A stretch of 64,000 nucleotides of DNA from NCBI RefSeq assembly GCF_002209535.1, contig NZ_NJIG01000005.1, forward strand, positions 431,374-495,373. The letters are read 5' to 3'. Source of the DNA: Achromobacter marplatensis (GTDB lineage: Bacteria; Pseudomonadota; Gammaproteobacteria; Burkholderiales; Burkholderiaceae_B). The position numbers were made by a program, and so were the translations under genes. Positions 1 through 7,901 of this stretch are shown in pieces (positions within the stretch are counted from its first letter, which is position 1; each line of letters opens with the position of its first letter). The notes under the pieces were generated by a model. That model ran no database searches, was not told the origin of the DNA, and saw only the letters and a program-made list of their open reading frames with translations.

Positions 1-1
1 C

Positions 2-262
2 TTTGAAACCGACAACGTCCTGGAGTCATTCAAAGAGAACGCGTTCAGCCCGACGCAGGCCGTCGCGGCATTCGGATACGTGCGCGGAACGTACGTGTAC
101 GCATTCTTCGCCACCGAAGACAGGAAAGGCGGCTTCCCCCACGCAGAGATCCGGGTCTACAACACGGTGGGGAAATTCATGGATAAAACCAAAGGCAATG
201 AATCTGAACGGCTGGTCTGCAGTCCGGATAGCATCCGAACGATTGATTCATTTCTTGGGTAG
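2..262 (+). CDS. hypothetical protein, 5'-truncated by window edge
   Basis: An open frame enters from the left edge and stops with TAG at 260-262, leaving 86 residues. Aromatic and charged segments such as GTYVYAFFATEDRKGG look like a compact soluble domain, with no membrane segment. The competing frame that starts at position 3 is rich in Arg, Ser and Thr and looks like a shadow. I do not recognise the family and the true start lies outside the window. A hairpin that could end the opposite-strand tRNA-His transcript lies about 90 nt downstream. Confidence 0.55.
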   Translation, partial: FETDNVLESFKENAFSPTQAVAAFGYVRGTYVYAFFATEDRKGGFPHAEIRVYNTVGKFMDKTKGNESERLVCSPDSIRTIDSFLG

Positions 263-347
263 CCGGTAATGCCCGGGCGCCGGAGCGCGGCACACCCGCG
301 GCCCAACGAATTAGAAGGCGCAAAAGCATTATTAGAATTTTTCTTGC

Positions 348-378
348 GCACAAAAGAAAAAAGCCGCTCTAGGCGGCT
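348..378 (-). terminator. intrinsic terminator of tRNA-His
   Basis: Read on the minus strand, a 6-bp stem AGCCGC/GCGGCT (362-367 and 373-378, loop 5 nt) is followed by a T-rich tail (TTTTTTCTTTT). It lies 19 nt past the 3' end of the tRNA-His gene, the place expected for its Rho-independent terminator. Confidence 0.8.
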
Positions 379-396
379 GATTTCTAAGGAATTCTT

Positions 397-473
397 TGGG
401 GTGGCTGATGGGGCTCGAACCCACGACAACTGGAATCACAATCCAGGACTCTACCAACTGAGCTACAGCCACC
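397..473 (-). tRNA. tRNA-His (GTG)
   Basis: The minus strand folds as a 77-nt tRNA. It has the extra 5' G (G-1) opposite C73 that is diagnostic of tRNA-His, a GTG anticodon in the loop TTGTGAT, the T-loop GTTCGAG, and an encoded CCA at 399-397. A sigma70-type promoter lies upstream and a terminator downstream, so it appears to be a single-gene transcription unit. Confidence 0.97.
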
Positions 474-571
474 TCTGGTACTGCTTGGTGTTACTTTTCG
501 GGCACCACTTTCGCAGCGCTTTTTCTTCTGCCGCCGCGCTTCAGAAAGAAGCTCAACAACGAAGAGGCCGA

Positions 572-599
572 ACTATAGCACACTTTTTCGGCCCGTCAA
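572..599 (-). promoter_or_regulatory. sigma70-type promoter for tRNA-His
   Basis: On the minus strand TTGACG (599-594) and TATAGT (577-572) are separated by 16 nt, close to the -35/-10 consensus. It lies about 100 nt upstream of the mature tRNA 5' end, which implies a 5' leader removed by RNase P. A good match for a strong stable-RNA promoter. Confidence 0.75.
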
Positions 600-691
600 A
601 CGCCCTGCCCCCAATTTCACTTGCCTGACTGTCACAGCTTGCTATCCTTCCGCATGGTTCCCACTTGGAGGCCGTCTTTTACGCCGTCGCT

Positions 692-2149
692 ATGGATCGC
701 ATACACGCAATTTTGATCGATTACTGGCCCCATCTGGTTTTTGCCATCAGCATCGTGGCGGGCACGGGCGCGGCGGTGCATGCCGCGATGACCAAGCAGG
801 ACGTGCGGGCGGCCATCGGCTGGGTCGGGGTGGCGTTGTTCTCGCCGTTGTTCGGTGCCCTGTTCTATTTCGTAGCGGGCATCAACCGGATCCGCAAGAC
901 GCGGCTGTCGCAGCAGCGCGACGAAGCGATGGTGGTGGATGCCGAGCAGGTCGAGACCTTGCCCGTGGACGTGGCGCCCATTTCGGGGCCGCAGTTTGCG
1001 TCCCTGAAAGTGCTGGGCGACCGCGTCAGCCGTTTCCGGCTGTTGGGCGGCAACGCGGTGCGGCCGCTTGCCGGTGGCGACGAAACTTACCCGGCCATGC
1101 TGCAGGCCATCCGCGACGCGCGTCACGCCGTGGCGATGCAAAGCTACATCTTCGACAACGACGCGATCGGGCGCGAGCTGGCGCAGGCGCTGATCGAAGC
1201 CCGCGAGCGCGGCGTCGAGGTGCGGGTGCTGATCGACGCCATCGGCTCCAAGTATTCGCGTCCGCCCATCGTGCGCATGCTGGCGCGCGGCGGGGTGCCG
1301 GTGGCGCGCTTCATGACGAACCCGCTGGGCGTGCTGCGCATGCCCTACGCGAATCTGCGCAGCCATCGCAAGGTACTGGTGATCGACGGGCGCGTGGGCT
1401 TCACCGGCGGGATGAACGTGCGCGCGGCCTTTGTCAGCGCACTGGCGGGCGACGCCACCAACCGCGACACGCACTTCCGCGTGGAGGGGCCGATCGTGAC
1501 GCAGCTGATGTCGGTGTTTGCGCACGACTGGAACTTCACGACGCACGAATCCTTGCCCGCCAAGCCCTGGTTCGATCCGCACGCCTTGCCGCCCTCAGGC
1601 AACGTGCCGATGCGTTGTGTGCCGTCCGGCCCCGACCGGGCGCTGGGCAGTTCGCACAATATGCTGCTGGGCGCGCTGGCGGTGGCGCAACGCCATGTGC
1701 GCATCCAGTCGCCCTACTTCCTGCCCGACCAGACGCTGATCGGGGCCCTGGCGACCGCCGCGCGGCGTGGCATCCATGTGGACATCGTCATCCCGGGCAA
1801 GAACAACCTGCGGCTGGTGGACTACGCCATGTCGGCGCAGCTGGACCAGGTGGTGCGCACGGGTTGCCGGGTGTGGCGCGCGCATGGCGCGTTCGACCAT
1901 TCCAAGCTGATGACGGTGGATGACGCCTGGGCGTATGTGGGCTCGTCCAACCTCGACCCGCGCAGCCTGCGGCTGAATTTCGAGCTGGACACCGAAATCT
2001 ACGACCCCACGGTTGCCCGCTGGATCGGCGACCGGGTTGACGGGCTGATCGGCCAGGCCAAACGCGTGGCGTTGGAAGACCTGACGCAGGCGCCGTTTGC
2101 CAAGCGGCTGCGCAACAAGATCATCTGGCTGGCCACGCCGTATCTGTGA
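692..2149 (+). CDS. cls: cardiolipin synthase (ClsA type)
   Basis: This 485-residue protein condenses two phosphatidylglycerols into cardiolipin at the inner membrane. Two hydrophobic segments near residues 14-32 and 40-62 form the PLDc_N membrane anchor. Two phospholipase-D HKD motifs follow: HRKVLVID with H225 and HSKLMTVD with H403. Length matches E. coli ClsA (486). An in-frame TTG at 665 would add nine residues, but the ATG at 692 fits the family better; neither has an ideal ribosome site. It stands alone, 32 nt before a LysR gene on the same strand. Confidence 0.92.
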   Translation: MDRIHAILIDYWPHLVFAISIVAGTGAAVHAAMTKQDVRAAIGWVGVALFSPLFGALFYFVAGINRIRKTRLSQQRDEAMVVDAEQVETLPVDVAPISGPQFASLKVLGDRVSRFRLLGGNAVRPLAGGDETYPAMLQAIRDARHAVAMQSYIFDNDAIGRELAQALIEARERGVEVRVLIDAIGSKYSRPPIVRMLARGGVPVARFMTNPLGVLRMPYANLRSHRKVLVIDGRVGFTGGMNVRAAFVSALAGDATNRDTHFRVEGPIVTQLMSVFAHDWNFTTHESLPAKPWFDPHALPPSGNVPMRCVPSGPDRALGSSHNMLLGALAVAQRHVRIQSPYFLPDQTLIGALATAARRGIHVDIVIPGKNNLRLVDYAMSAQLDQVVRTGCRVWRAHGAFDHSKLMTVDDAWAYVGSSNLDPRSLRLNFELDTEIYDPTVARWIGDRVDGLIGQAKRVALEDLTQAPFAKRLRNKIIWLATPYL

Positions 2150-2181
2150 CGCGGCAGATGCAACTACGGTAATCTTGCGGC

Positions 2182-3096
2182 ATGCGCTACGAACTCACTG
2201 ATCTCCGCCTTTTCCTTGCGATTGCCGAGGCAAAAAGCTTGTCGGGCGGGGCCAACACGGTACACCTGACCGCATCCTCCGCCAGTTACCGCCTGAAGAA
2301 CCTGGAGTTCGCGATGGGCGTGCCGCTGTTCAAGCGCGAGGCGCGCGGCATGGAATTGACGGCGGAAGGTTCGTTTGTGCTGAAGCATGTGCGGTCGCTG
2401 CTTGCCGGCGTAGAACGCATGCACGGCGAAGTCAGCGGCTTTGCTAGCGGGCTGAAGGGTAGCGTCAAGCTGTTCGCCAACAGCAGTTCGCTCAACGGGT
2501 TCATTGTGCCCAGCCTGAGCCGCTTCCTGTCGGCCAATCCCAACGTGAACATCCTGCTGGAAGAGCGCTCCAGCAACACGATAGAGGCCGCCATCGCCGG
2601 CCAGGAAGCGGACATCGGCATCTTTGCCGGCCAGGCGAAGTCCGCCGGCGTGAACGCCATCCGCTACGCGATCGACGAGCTCATCATCGCGGCCCCGCTG
2701 AATCATCCCGTGGTGGAGAGTTCGCCGGTGCGCTTCCCGGCGGTGCTGGACCTGGACTTCGTGTGCATGAGCCGGGCCAGCAGCAACTATATCTTCCTGC
2801 GCGACATGGCCAAGCTGGCGGGCAAGACGCCCAAGATCCGAATCCATGTGCATACCTTCGACGCCGTGCTGTCCATGGTCGAGGCCGGGGTAGGCGTGTC
2901 GCTGGTGCCGCGCAGCATCGCCGCCACCGCGCTACGCGAAAAGCGCATCGCGGCGGTGGCGATCAGCGAGCCTTGGGCGTTGCGCGAACTGACGCTGGTG
3001 ACGCAAGCCGGCGTGCCACTGTCGCCGTTCGTTGAGCAGGTGGCGGAGTATCTGCTGGACGACCCGATCGTCGCGGCGACACGCGGGTCGGACTGA
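2182..3096 (+). CDS. LysR-family transcriptional regulator
   Basis: 304 residues with the LysR layout: an N-terminal winged helix-turn-helix (about residues 1-60, LRLFLAIAEAKSLSGGANTV) and a C-terminal periplasmic-binding-like effector domain. The gap to cls is only 32 nt. The gene faces the CaiB/Bug/enoyl-CoA-hydratase operon, and its stop codon abuts the hydratase stop with no spacing. By position it may control that catabolic island, but it is not divergent from it, so the target is uncertain. Confidence 0.9.
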   Translation: MRYELTDLRLFLAIAEAKSLSGGANTVHLTASSASYRLKNLEFAMGVPLFKREARGMELTAEGSFVLKHVRSLLAGVERMHGEVSGFASGLKGSVKLFANSSSLNGFIVPSLSRFLSANPNVNILLEERSSNTIEAAIAGQEADIGIFAGQAKSAGVNAIRYAIDELIIAAPLNHPVVESSPVRFPAVLDLDFVCMSRASSNYIFLRDMAKLAGKTPKIRIHVHTFDAVLSMVEAGVGVSLVPRSIAATALREKRIAAVAISEPWALRELTLVTQAGVPLSPFVEQVAEYLLDDPIVAATRGSD

Positions 3097-3888
3097 TCAG
3101 CCCTTGCGTTCGCGCTTGCTCGCCAGGAATTCGTTCATGAATTTCTGGGGTTCGCCGGTATTGAAGGCCGCGCCGAATTCCGCGACGCTATCCTCGATGG
3201 CCTCATCCACCGACATGGTCTCCCAGCGGCGCAGCAGCTTCTTCTGCTGGCGCAACGCCGCCGGTCCGAGCGCCGCGAAGCCTTCGGCCAACTTGCGCAC
3301 GGCCTGGTCCAGTTCTGCTTGCGGCACGGCTGCATTGACCAGCCCCCAGTCCTGCGCGCGGCGCGCGTCAATCAATTCCCCTGTCAGCAGCATCCACGCG
3401 CTGTTGGCCGCGCCGATCAGTTGCGGCATGAGCGCAGCATGGATGACCGACGGGATGCCCACCTTGACTTCAGGCATGCCGAACTGCGCGTGGTCAGCGC
3501 AAATGCGCAAGTCGCAGGCCAGCGCGAACTCCAGGCCGCCGCCCAGGCACCAGCCGGGGATGCGGGCGATCACCGGCACTGGGAAATGGCGCACGGCGTT
3601 GCAGAGATCGCGCAGGTTCGAGATAAATTTCTGGGCGCTGGGCTCGTCCAGGGCGGCCATTTCCGCGATATCAGCGCCCGCCACGAACGCACGGTCACTG
3701 GCGCCGCGCAGCACCAGCACGCGCACCGAGTCGTCTTCGCGCAAGTGGTGAAGCGCCTCGCGCAGGCCGTTGATCACGGGCGTGCTCAGGATGTTCAGCA
3801 CCCCCGCGTCCTGCATGGTCAAGGTGGCGATGCCGGTCGCGTCGATCTCGGCGCCCGCGTGGGGGAAGGTCAGATTTCTGGTGTTCAC
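3097..3888 (-). CDS. enoyl-CoA hydratase/isomerase family protein
   Basis: 263-residue crotonase-fold protein, expected to hydrate or isomerise enoyl-CoA thioesters. Visible are the oxyanion-hole segments AFVAGADIAEM and GWCLGGGLEFALACD and the second active-site strand MPEVKVGIPS. The start is GTG at 3888 behind AGAGGAG; an overlapping ATG one base out of frame reads straight into TGA and is not used. Third gene of the CaiB - Bug - hydratase operon, 11 nt after the Bug stop. The exact substrate cannot be read from sequence. Confidence 0.88.
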   Translation of the reverse strand: MNTRNLTFPHAGAEIDATGIATLTMQDAGVLNILSTPVINGLREALHHLREDDSVRVLVLRGASDRAFVAGADIAEMAALDEPSAQKFISNLRDLCNAVRHFPVPVIARIPGWCLGGGLEFALACDLRICADHAQFGMPEVKVGIPSVIHAALMPQLIGAANSAWMLLTGELIDARRAQDWGLVNAAVPQAELDQAVRKLAEGFAALGPAALRQQKKLLRRWETMSVDEAIEDSVAEFGAAFNTGEPQKFMNEFLASKRERKG

Positions 3889-3899
3889 ATGCGCTCCTC

Positions 3900-4871
3900 T
3901 TATTGCATTTTCTCGAACTTGATGTCCTCGACCACGGTCTTCCAGTGGCCATAGGACTGCGCGATAAGCGCGCCGAATTCATCGCGCGACATCGGGCTGG
4001 GTACGGCACCCTGCTTTTCGATGGCGTCAATCGTCGCAGGGTCGGCCAGCGCCTGGCGCACGGCCGCATTCAGTTTGTCCAGCACCGGCGCGGGCGTGCC
4101 GGCGGGCGCGGCCAGGCCGAACCACGACGGGTTATTCATGGCGGGCAGGCCGGCTTCGGCGTAGGTCGGCACGTCGGGCAGGACCTTGAGTCGCTGCTTG
4201 GCTGCCACAGCCAGCGGGCGGATGCGCTGCCCCTGGATCAGCGGGTAGGACGACGGAATATTGTCGAACACCACCTGGACCTGCCCGGCGACCAGGTCGT
4301 TCAATGCGGGCCCCAGGCCCTTGTACGGCACATGCAGCATGCGCGTGCCGGTGGTCTTCATGAACAGTTCGCCATTCATATGGCTCAGCCCACCATTGCC
4401 GGACGAGCCGAACGCGTACTTATTGGGGTCGGCCTTCAGCAGCTTCAGGAATGCGGCCAAGTCTTGCGCAGGGAGCGCCGGATTGACCACCAGCACATTG
4501 GGCACATCGGCCAGATTGCTGATCGGCGCGAAGTCGCGGACGGGGTCGTAGGCGCTTTTGGCGTAGACGTTGGGGTTGACGGCATGCGAGCTTTCGACCG
4601 CCATCACCAGCGTATAGCCGTCGGCGGGCTGCTTGGCGGCGTACGCCGAACCGATGCTGCCGCCCGCACCTGGCTTGTTCTCGATGATGACGGATTGGCC
4701 TAGCTGCATGCCCAGCTTGTTGCCGACGACGCGCGCGATGATGTCAGTGGTGCCGCCCACCGCATAAGGCACGACCAGGCGGATCGGCTTGTCCGGATAC
4801 TCGGCGGCAGCCAGGCCTGGCAAGGCCAAGCTGGCCAGGATGATCGCCAGCGGGAATTTGATAGGTCTCAT
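3900..4871 (-). CDS. Bug-family (TctC) tripartite tricarboxylate transporter substrate-binding protein
   Basis: 323 residues: signal peptide ending near AAAEYPDKP, then the Bug fold with RLVVPYAVGGTTDIIAR (ligand loop) and VIIENKPGAGGSIG. Bug proteins bind small carboxylates in the periplasm and are greatly expanded in Bordetella and Achromobacter, usually without a dedicated TctAB membrane pair, as here. Start ATG at 4871 has GAGGAG upstream. It sits between a CaiB-type CoA-transferase and an enoyl-CoA hydratase, so its ligand is probably the acid that operon activates. Confidence 0.92.
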   Translation of the reverse strand: MRPIKFPLAIILASLALPGLAAAEYPDKPIRLVVPYAVGGTTDIIARVVGNKLGMQLGQSVIIENKPGAGGSIGSAYAAKQPADGYTLVMAVESSHAVNPNVYAKSAYDPVRDFAPISNLADVPNVLVVNPALPAQDLAAFLKLLKADPNKYAFGSSGNGGLSHMNGELFMKTTGTRMLHVPYKGLGPALNDLVAGQVQVVFDNIPSSYPLIQGQRIRPLAVAAKQRLKVLPDVPTYAEAGLPAMNNPSWFGLAAPAGTPAPVLDKLNAAVRQALADPATIDAIEKQGAVPSPMSRDEFGALIAQSYGHWKTVVEDIKFEKMQ

Positions 4872-4890
4872 TGTTGTCTCCTCAGGTCAT

Positions 4891-6072
4891 TCAGATCGTG
4901 GCTGAATTCGTCAGCACGGCGTCGGTGTGTTCGCCCAGCAAGGGCGGCGCAGCGCCTAACGCGCTGGCCGGCGTACCCGCCAATAACGGATTGCGCACCA
5001 GTCGTACTTCGCCCAACACGGAATGGGTGGTGGTCTGAAGCAGTTCCCGATGCCGGACCTGCGGATGCGCGAAAACTTCGTCCAGCGTGTGGATTGGCCC
5101 CCATGGCACGCCAGTGTCGTCGAACGCATCGGTCCAGCGCTGGCGCGGCGCGGCCGCCAGCGCGGCGGCGACCTGCGGACGCAGGCTGTCCATGTTCGCC
5201 AGGCGCGCACTGTTGGTGGCATAGCGTGCATCAGCCGCCCATTCAGGGTGCCCGACCACGCCGCAGAATCGCGCGAATTGACCGTCATTGCCGATCGCCA
5301 GGATCAGGTGGCCGTCGGCGCAGGCGAAAACCTCGTAAGGCGCGCAGTTCGGATGCGCATTGCCGCTGCGCTTGGGCGCCACGCCCGACACCAGGTAGTT
5401 GGCACCCTGGTTGGCATTCAGGGCCACCGCGACGTCCAGCAGGCAGATGTCCAACGGCATGCCCTGCCCGGTGTGGTCGCGCTGGCGCAAGGCGGCCAGT
5501 ACAGCTGACGTGGCGTACATGCCGGTCATCAGATCCACGACGGCGACCCCTGTGCGCAGCGGGCCGGCGCCAGGTGTACCGTCGGGCTGCCCGGTGTAGC
5601 TCATCAACCCGCCCATCCCCTGGAAGACGTAGTCGTATCCGGGCTTTCCGGCCAGCGGACCGGACTGGCCGTAACCCGTGATGGACAGGTAGATCAGACG
5701 CGGGTTGACACGGGCAAGCGAGGCGTAGTCCAGCCCGTACTTGCGAAGTCCGCCTGCTTTGTAGTTTTCGACAACGATATCCGCGTCCGCGACCAGCTCT
5801 CGAATGCGGGCCGCGCCCGCCTCCGATGCAAAGTCGATCGCGACCGATTGCTTGCCACGATTGCAGGCCATGAAGTACGCCGACATGGACGCGCTGCCGT
5901 CGGCCGACCGCAAGTCCGGAGGCCCCCAGCCGCGGGTGTCGTCGCCGCGTTCCGGGTGTTCGATCTTAATGACCTCGGCGCCAAGGTCCGACAGGTTCTG
6001 CGTGCACCAGGGGCCCGCGAGGATGCGCGACAAGTCCACGACTTTGACGCCGCGTAAGGCGTTGTGAAGCAT
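4891..6072 (-). CDS. CaiB/BaiF-family CoA-transferase (class III)
   Basis: 393 residues. Class III CoA-transferases move CoA between acids through an aspartyl anhydride; the expected catalytic Asp is D180 in GVAVVDLMTGMYA. The N-terminal segment VKVVDLSRILAGPWCTQ is typical of formyl-CoA- or succinyl-CoA-dependent members. ATG at 6072 is chosen because CGGAG precedes it by six bases; an upstream TTG (6090) lacks such a site. First gene of a minus-strand operon with a Bug receptor and a hydratase, probably activating the imported acid. Confidence 0.9.
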   Translation of the reverse strand: MLHNALRGVKVVDLSRILAGPWCTQNLSDLGAEVIKIEHPERGDDTRGWGPPDLRSADGSASMSAYFMACNRGKQSVAIDFASEAGAARIRELVADADIVVENYKAGGLRKYGLDYASLARVNPRLIYLSITGYGQSGPLAGKPGYDYVFQGMGGLMSYTGQPDGTPGAGPLRTGVAVVDLMTGMYATSAVLAALRQRDHTGQGMPLDICLLDVAVALNANQGANYLVSGVAPKRSGNAHPNCAPYEVFACADGHLILAIGNDGQFARFCGVVGHPEWAADARYATNSARLANMDSLRPQVAAALAAAPRQRWTDAFDDTGVPWGPIHTLDEVFAHPQVRHRELLQTTTHSVLGEVRLVRNPLLAGTPASALGAAPPLLGEHTDAVLTNSATI

Positions 6073-6226
6073 AGTGTCTCCGTGATTCAACCGCTTTTTT
6101 GAAAATTATGTCAGCGGCCCTGTCCCACGAGGAGTTGAAAGTTTCGAATGCTGCGTTCGCGGGGTTTCAAAGCGGGTTCCCCCCCGGGGAGCACATGCCA
6201 GGCTTTAGAAAAGCGCGAACGTTGAG

Positions 6227-6244
6227 TTCGAATATTTCGGATGG
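6227..6244. promoter_or_regulatory. putative operator, motif TYCGAM-N3-TTCGAA (copy 1)
   Basis: Read on the minus strand this is CCATCCGAAATATTCGAA, identical at 17 of 18 positions to 15346-15363 in another divergent promoter. Core: near-palindrome TCCGAA-N3-TTCGAA. It lies between CaiB (start 6072) and the Bug gene (start 6332). The regulator is not identified. Confidence 0.55.
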
Positions 6245-6331
6245 AGTAATGCGTTTGGCACGGCCATACTGGCCCAGCCGAGGCGCATAGGCAGCAGCGC
6301 CGCCGGACGATAAGAACCCCTGGAGACAACC

Positions 6332-7306
6332 ATGAACCGCACTATCCTGCGACGCGGCGCGCTGAGCGCGCTGCTTCTCTGCAGCGTCGCCGCCGGCGCC
6401 GCTCGCGCCGAGTACCCCGACCATCCCGTCACCGTCGTGGTGGCGTTCGCGCCTGGCGGCATGACGGACATCGTCGCGCGTCTGCTATCGGCCGAATTGG
6501 GCAAACGCTTCAAGCAGACCTTCGTGGTCGAGAACAAGCCAGGCGCCGCCGGCCAAATCGGCACCGAACTGGTAGCGCGCCAGAAGAATGACGGTTACAC
6601 GCTGCTGGTCAGCGCGACGGGCCACGTGATCGGTCCGGCGGTCAATGACCGAGTCCGCTACGACCCCGTCCGCGACTTTGCCCCGATCGGCATCCTGGCA
6701 CGCGCGCCGAACTTGGTGGTGGTCAATGCCGGCCTGCCGGTCAATACCGTCCCCGAATTTCTTGCATGGGGGAAAGCTCAACCGGGCGTGCCTTACGGCT
6801 CGGCGGGTTTTGGGGGGTCGACCCATCTGGGCGGCGAGTGGTTGAAGAAGATCACCGGTGTACCGATGGAGCACGTACCGTACAAGGGTGCGTCGCCTGC
6901 CACCAACGCGGTGGTGTCCGGCGAATTGAAGGTGGCCGTGCAGGACGCGATGAGCGTGGCCCCGTTCATCAAGTCGGGCCAGTTGCGGCCGATCGGCGTG
7001 GCCAGCGCACAACGCAGCAAACTGTTCCCTGACCTTCCCACGTTCGCGGAATCGGGCGTACCCGGGCTGGACGTCTACACCTGGCTTGGCTTCTATGCGC
7101 CGGCGGGCACGGATCCGGCCATTGTGGCCAAGCTGAACCAAGCCACCAACGACATCATGAATTCCCCAGAAATGGTGCAGCGGCTGGCGGGGCAGAACAG
7201 CGAACCGCTGGGTCCGATGACGCCGGATCAGGTGACAGCATTCGTCGCCGGCGAGACGGCCAAATGGCGTGATGTGGTCAAGACCACGGGCGTCAAGGTC
7301 GAGTAA
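6332..7306 (+). CDS. Bug-family (TctC) tripartite tricarboxylate transporter substrate-binding protein
   Basis: 324 residues with a signal peptide (cleavage near AARAEYPDHP) followed by VTVVVAFAPGGMTDIVARL and FVVENKPGAAGQIG, the two hallmark segments of Bug receptors. A CTGGAGA ribosome site precedes the ATG. It is transcribed divergently from the CaiB operon, across a region with a putative shared operator, and converges on the thioesterase gene. It is a distinct paralogue of the receptor at 3900-4871, so the region probably scavenges two related acids. Confidence 0.92.
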   Translation: MNRTILRRGALSALLLCSVAAGAARAEYPDHPVTVVVAFAPGGMTDIVARLLSAELGKRFKQTFVVENKPGAAGQIGTELVARQKNDGYTLLVSATGHVIGPAVNDRVRYDPVRDFAPIGILARAPNLVVVNAGLPVNTVPEFLAWGKAQPGVPYGSAGFGGSTHLGGEWLKKITGVPMEHVPYKGASPATNAVVSGELKVAVQDAMSVAPFIKSGQLRPIGVASAQRSKLFPDLPTFAESGVPGLDVYTWLGFYAPAGTDPAIVAKLNQATNDIMNSPEMVQRLAGQNSEPLGPMTPDQVTAFVAGETAKWRDVVKTTGVKVE

Positions 7307-7311
7307 GCGGC

Positions 7312-7336
7312 GGGGAGGCGCGCAACGCGCATCCCC
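7312..7336. terminator. hairpin between convergent genes
   Basis: GGGGA plus GCGCG pair with CGCGC plus TCCCC, with one mismatch and a 3-nt loop. It starts five bases after the Bug stop codon and just beyond the thioesterase stop. There is no good T tract, so bidirectional termination is only a suggestion. Confidence 0.4.
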
Positions 7337-7342
7337 GATGTC

Positions 7343-7771
7343 TTAACCATCCGAGGCGGGCGTCGGCGCGGCGCGTACGGCAAACACCGCATTTGCCTTG
7401 AGCATGACGCGGCCCTCTACCTGCAGCAGGCAATTGGCGTAGATCAGCCGCTTGCCCTGCTTGTCGATACGAACGTGCGCTTCCAACCAGTCTCCCGGTG
7501 TGACCGGATTCAGGTACTCCACCGACATCTGCACCGTCACCACCGACACTTGCGCCTGTTTGGCGATCGTGAACCCCAGCGCGCTGTCGGCCAGCGTGGC
7601 CAGCAGGCCGCCATGGGCGATAGCGTGCATGTTGGTGTGGGCGTGGGCCACTCGCATGGCCAGGACCGAGTCCGCATCGCGCCGGTACAGCGCGCCAAGT
7701 TCGGCCAGATGGGTCATGAAGGGACTACTGGGCTGCCAGGGCTCGAAGCCCGAAGGAATAGTGTCTATCAT
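7343..7771 (-). CDS. PaaI-family hotdog thioesterase
   Basis: 142 residues forming one hotdog domain that hydrolyses acyl-CoA thioesters. The motif AIAHGGLLATLADSALGF contains the HGG oxyanion turn and the acidic catalytic residue region. ATG at 7771 is the first in-frame Met of the conserved protein; the long open frame upstream to 8455 overlaps the FadB-like gene and is spurious. Last gene of the minus-strand catabolic series, separated from the FadB-like gene by a terminator-like hairpin, so it may have its own promoter. Probable role: releasing dead-end CoA esters. Confidence 0.85.
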   Translation of the reverse strand: MIDTIPSGFEPWQPSSPFMTHLAELGALYRRDADSVLAMRVAHAHTNMHAIAHGGLLATLADSALGFTIAKQAQVSVVTVQMSVEYLNPVTPGDWLEAHVRIDKQGKRLIYANCLLQVEGRVMLKANAVFAVRAAPTPASDG

Positions 7772-7843
7772 GGACTCACGCGAAAGGATCCGGGGAGGAT
7801 CCTGAATAAGGTTCGGAGGCGTACGGAATACGCAGCAGTATCG

Positions 7844-7883
7844 CAAAGAAGGCCGCGGCCGGCATGTAGCCAGCCGCGGCCTT
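7844..7883 (-). terminator. terminator-like hairpin after FadB-like gene
   Basis: A perfect 11-bp inverted repeat AAGGCCGCGGC / GCCGCGGCCTT (7849-7859 and 7873-7883, 13-nt loop). On the minus strand the tail continues CTTTGC. It begins 18 nt past the FadB-like stop codon and before the thioesterase gene. Confidence 0.6.
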
Positions 7884-7901
7884 GACCGCTCTGCGGACGG
7901 C

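Noticed and set aside
632..1582. Long minus-strand open frame of 316 codons opposite the cardiolipin synthase gene
   Set aside because: Its protein is a low-complexity His/Arg/Gln-rich string typical of the complement of a high-GC gene; the plus-strand protein has both HKD motifs.
6143..6148. Extra TTCGAA near 6143 as a further copy of the shared operator
   Set aside because: Only one half-site is present; the partner half and the CCAT flank are missing.
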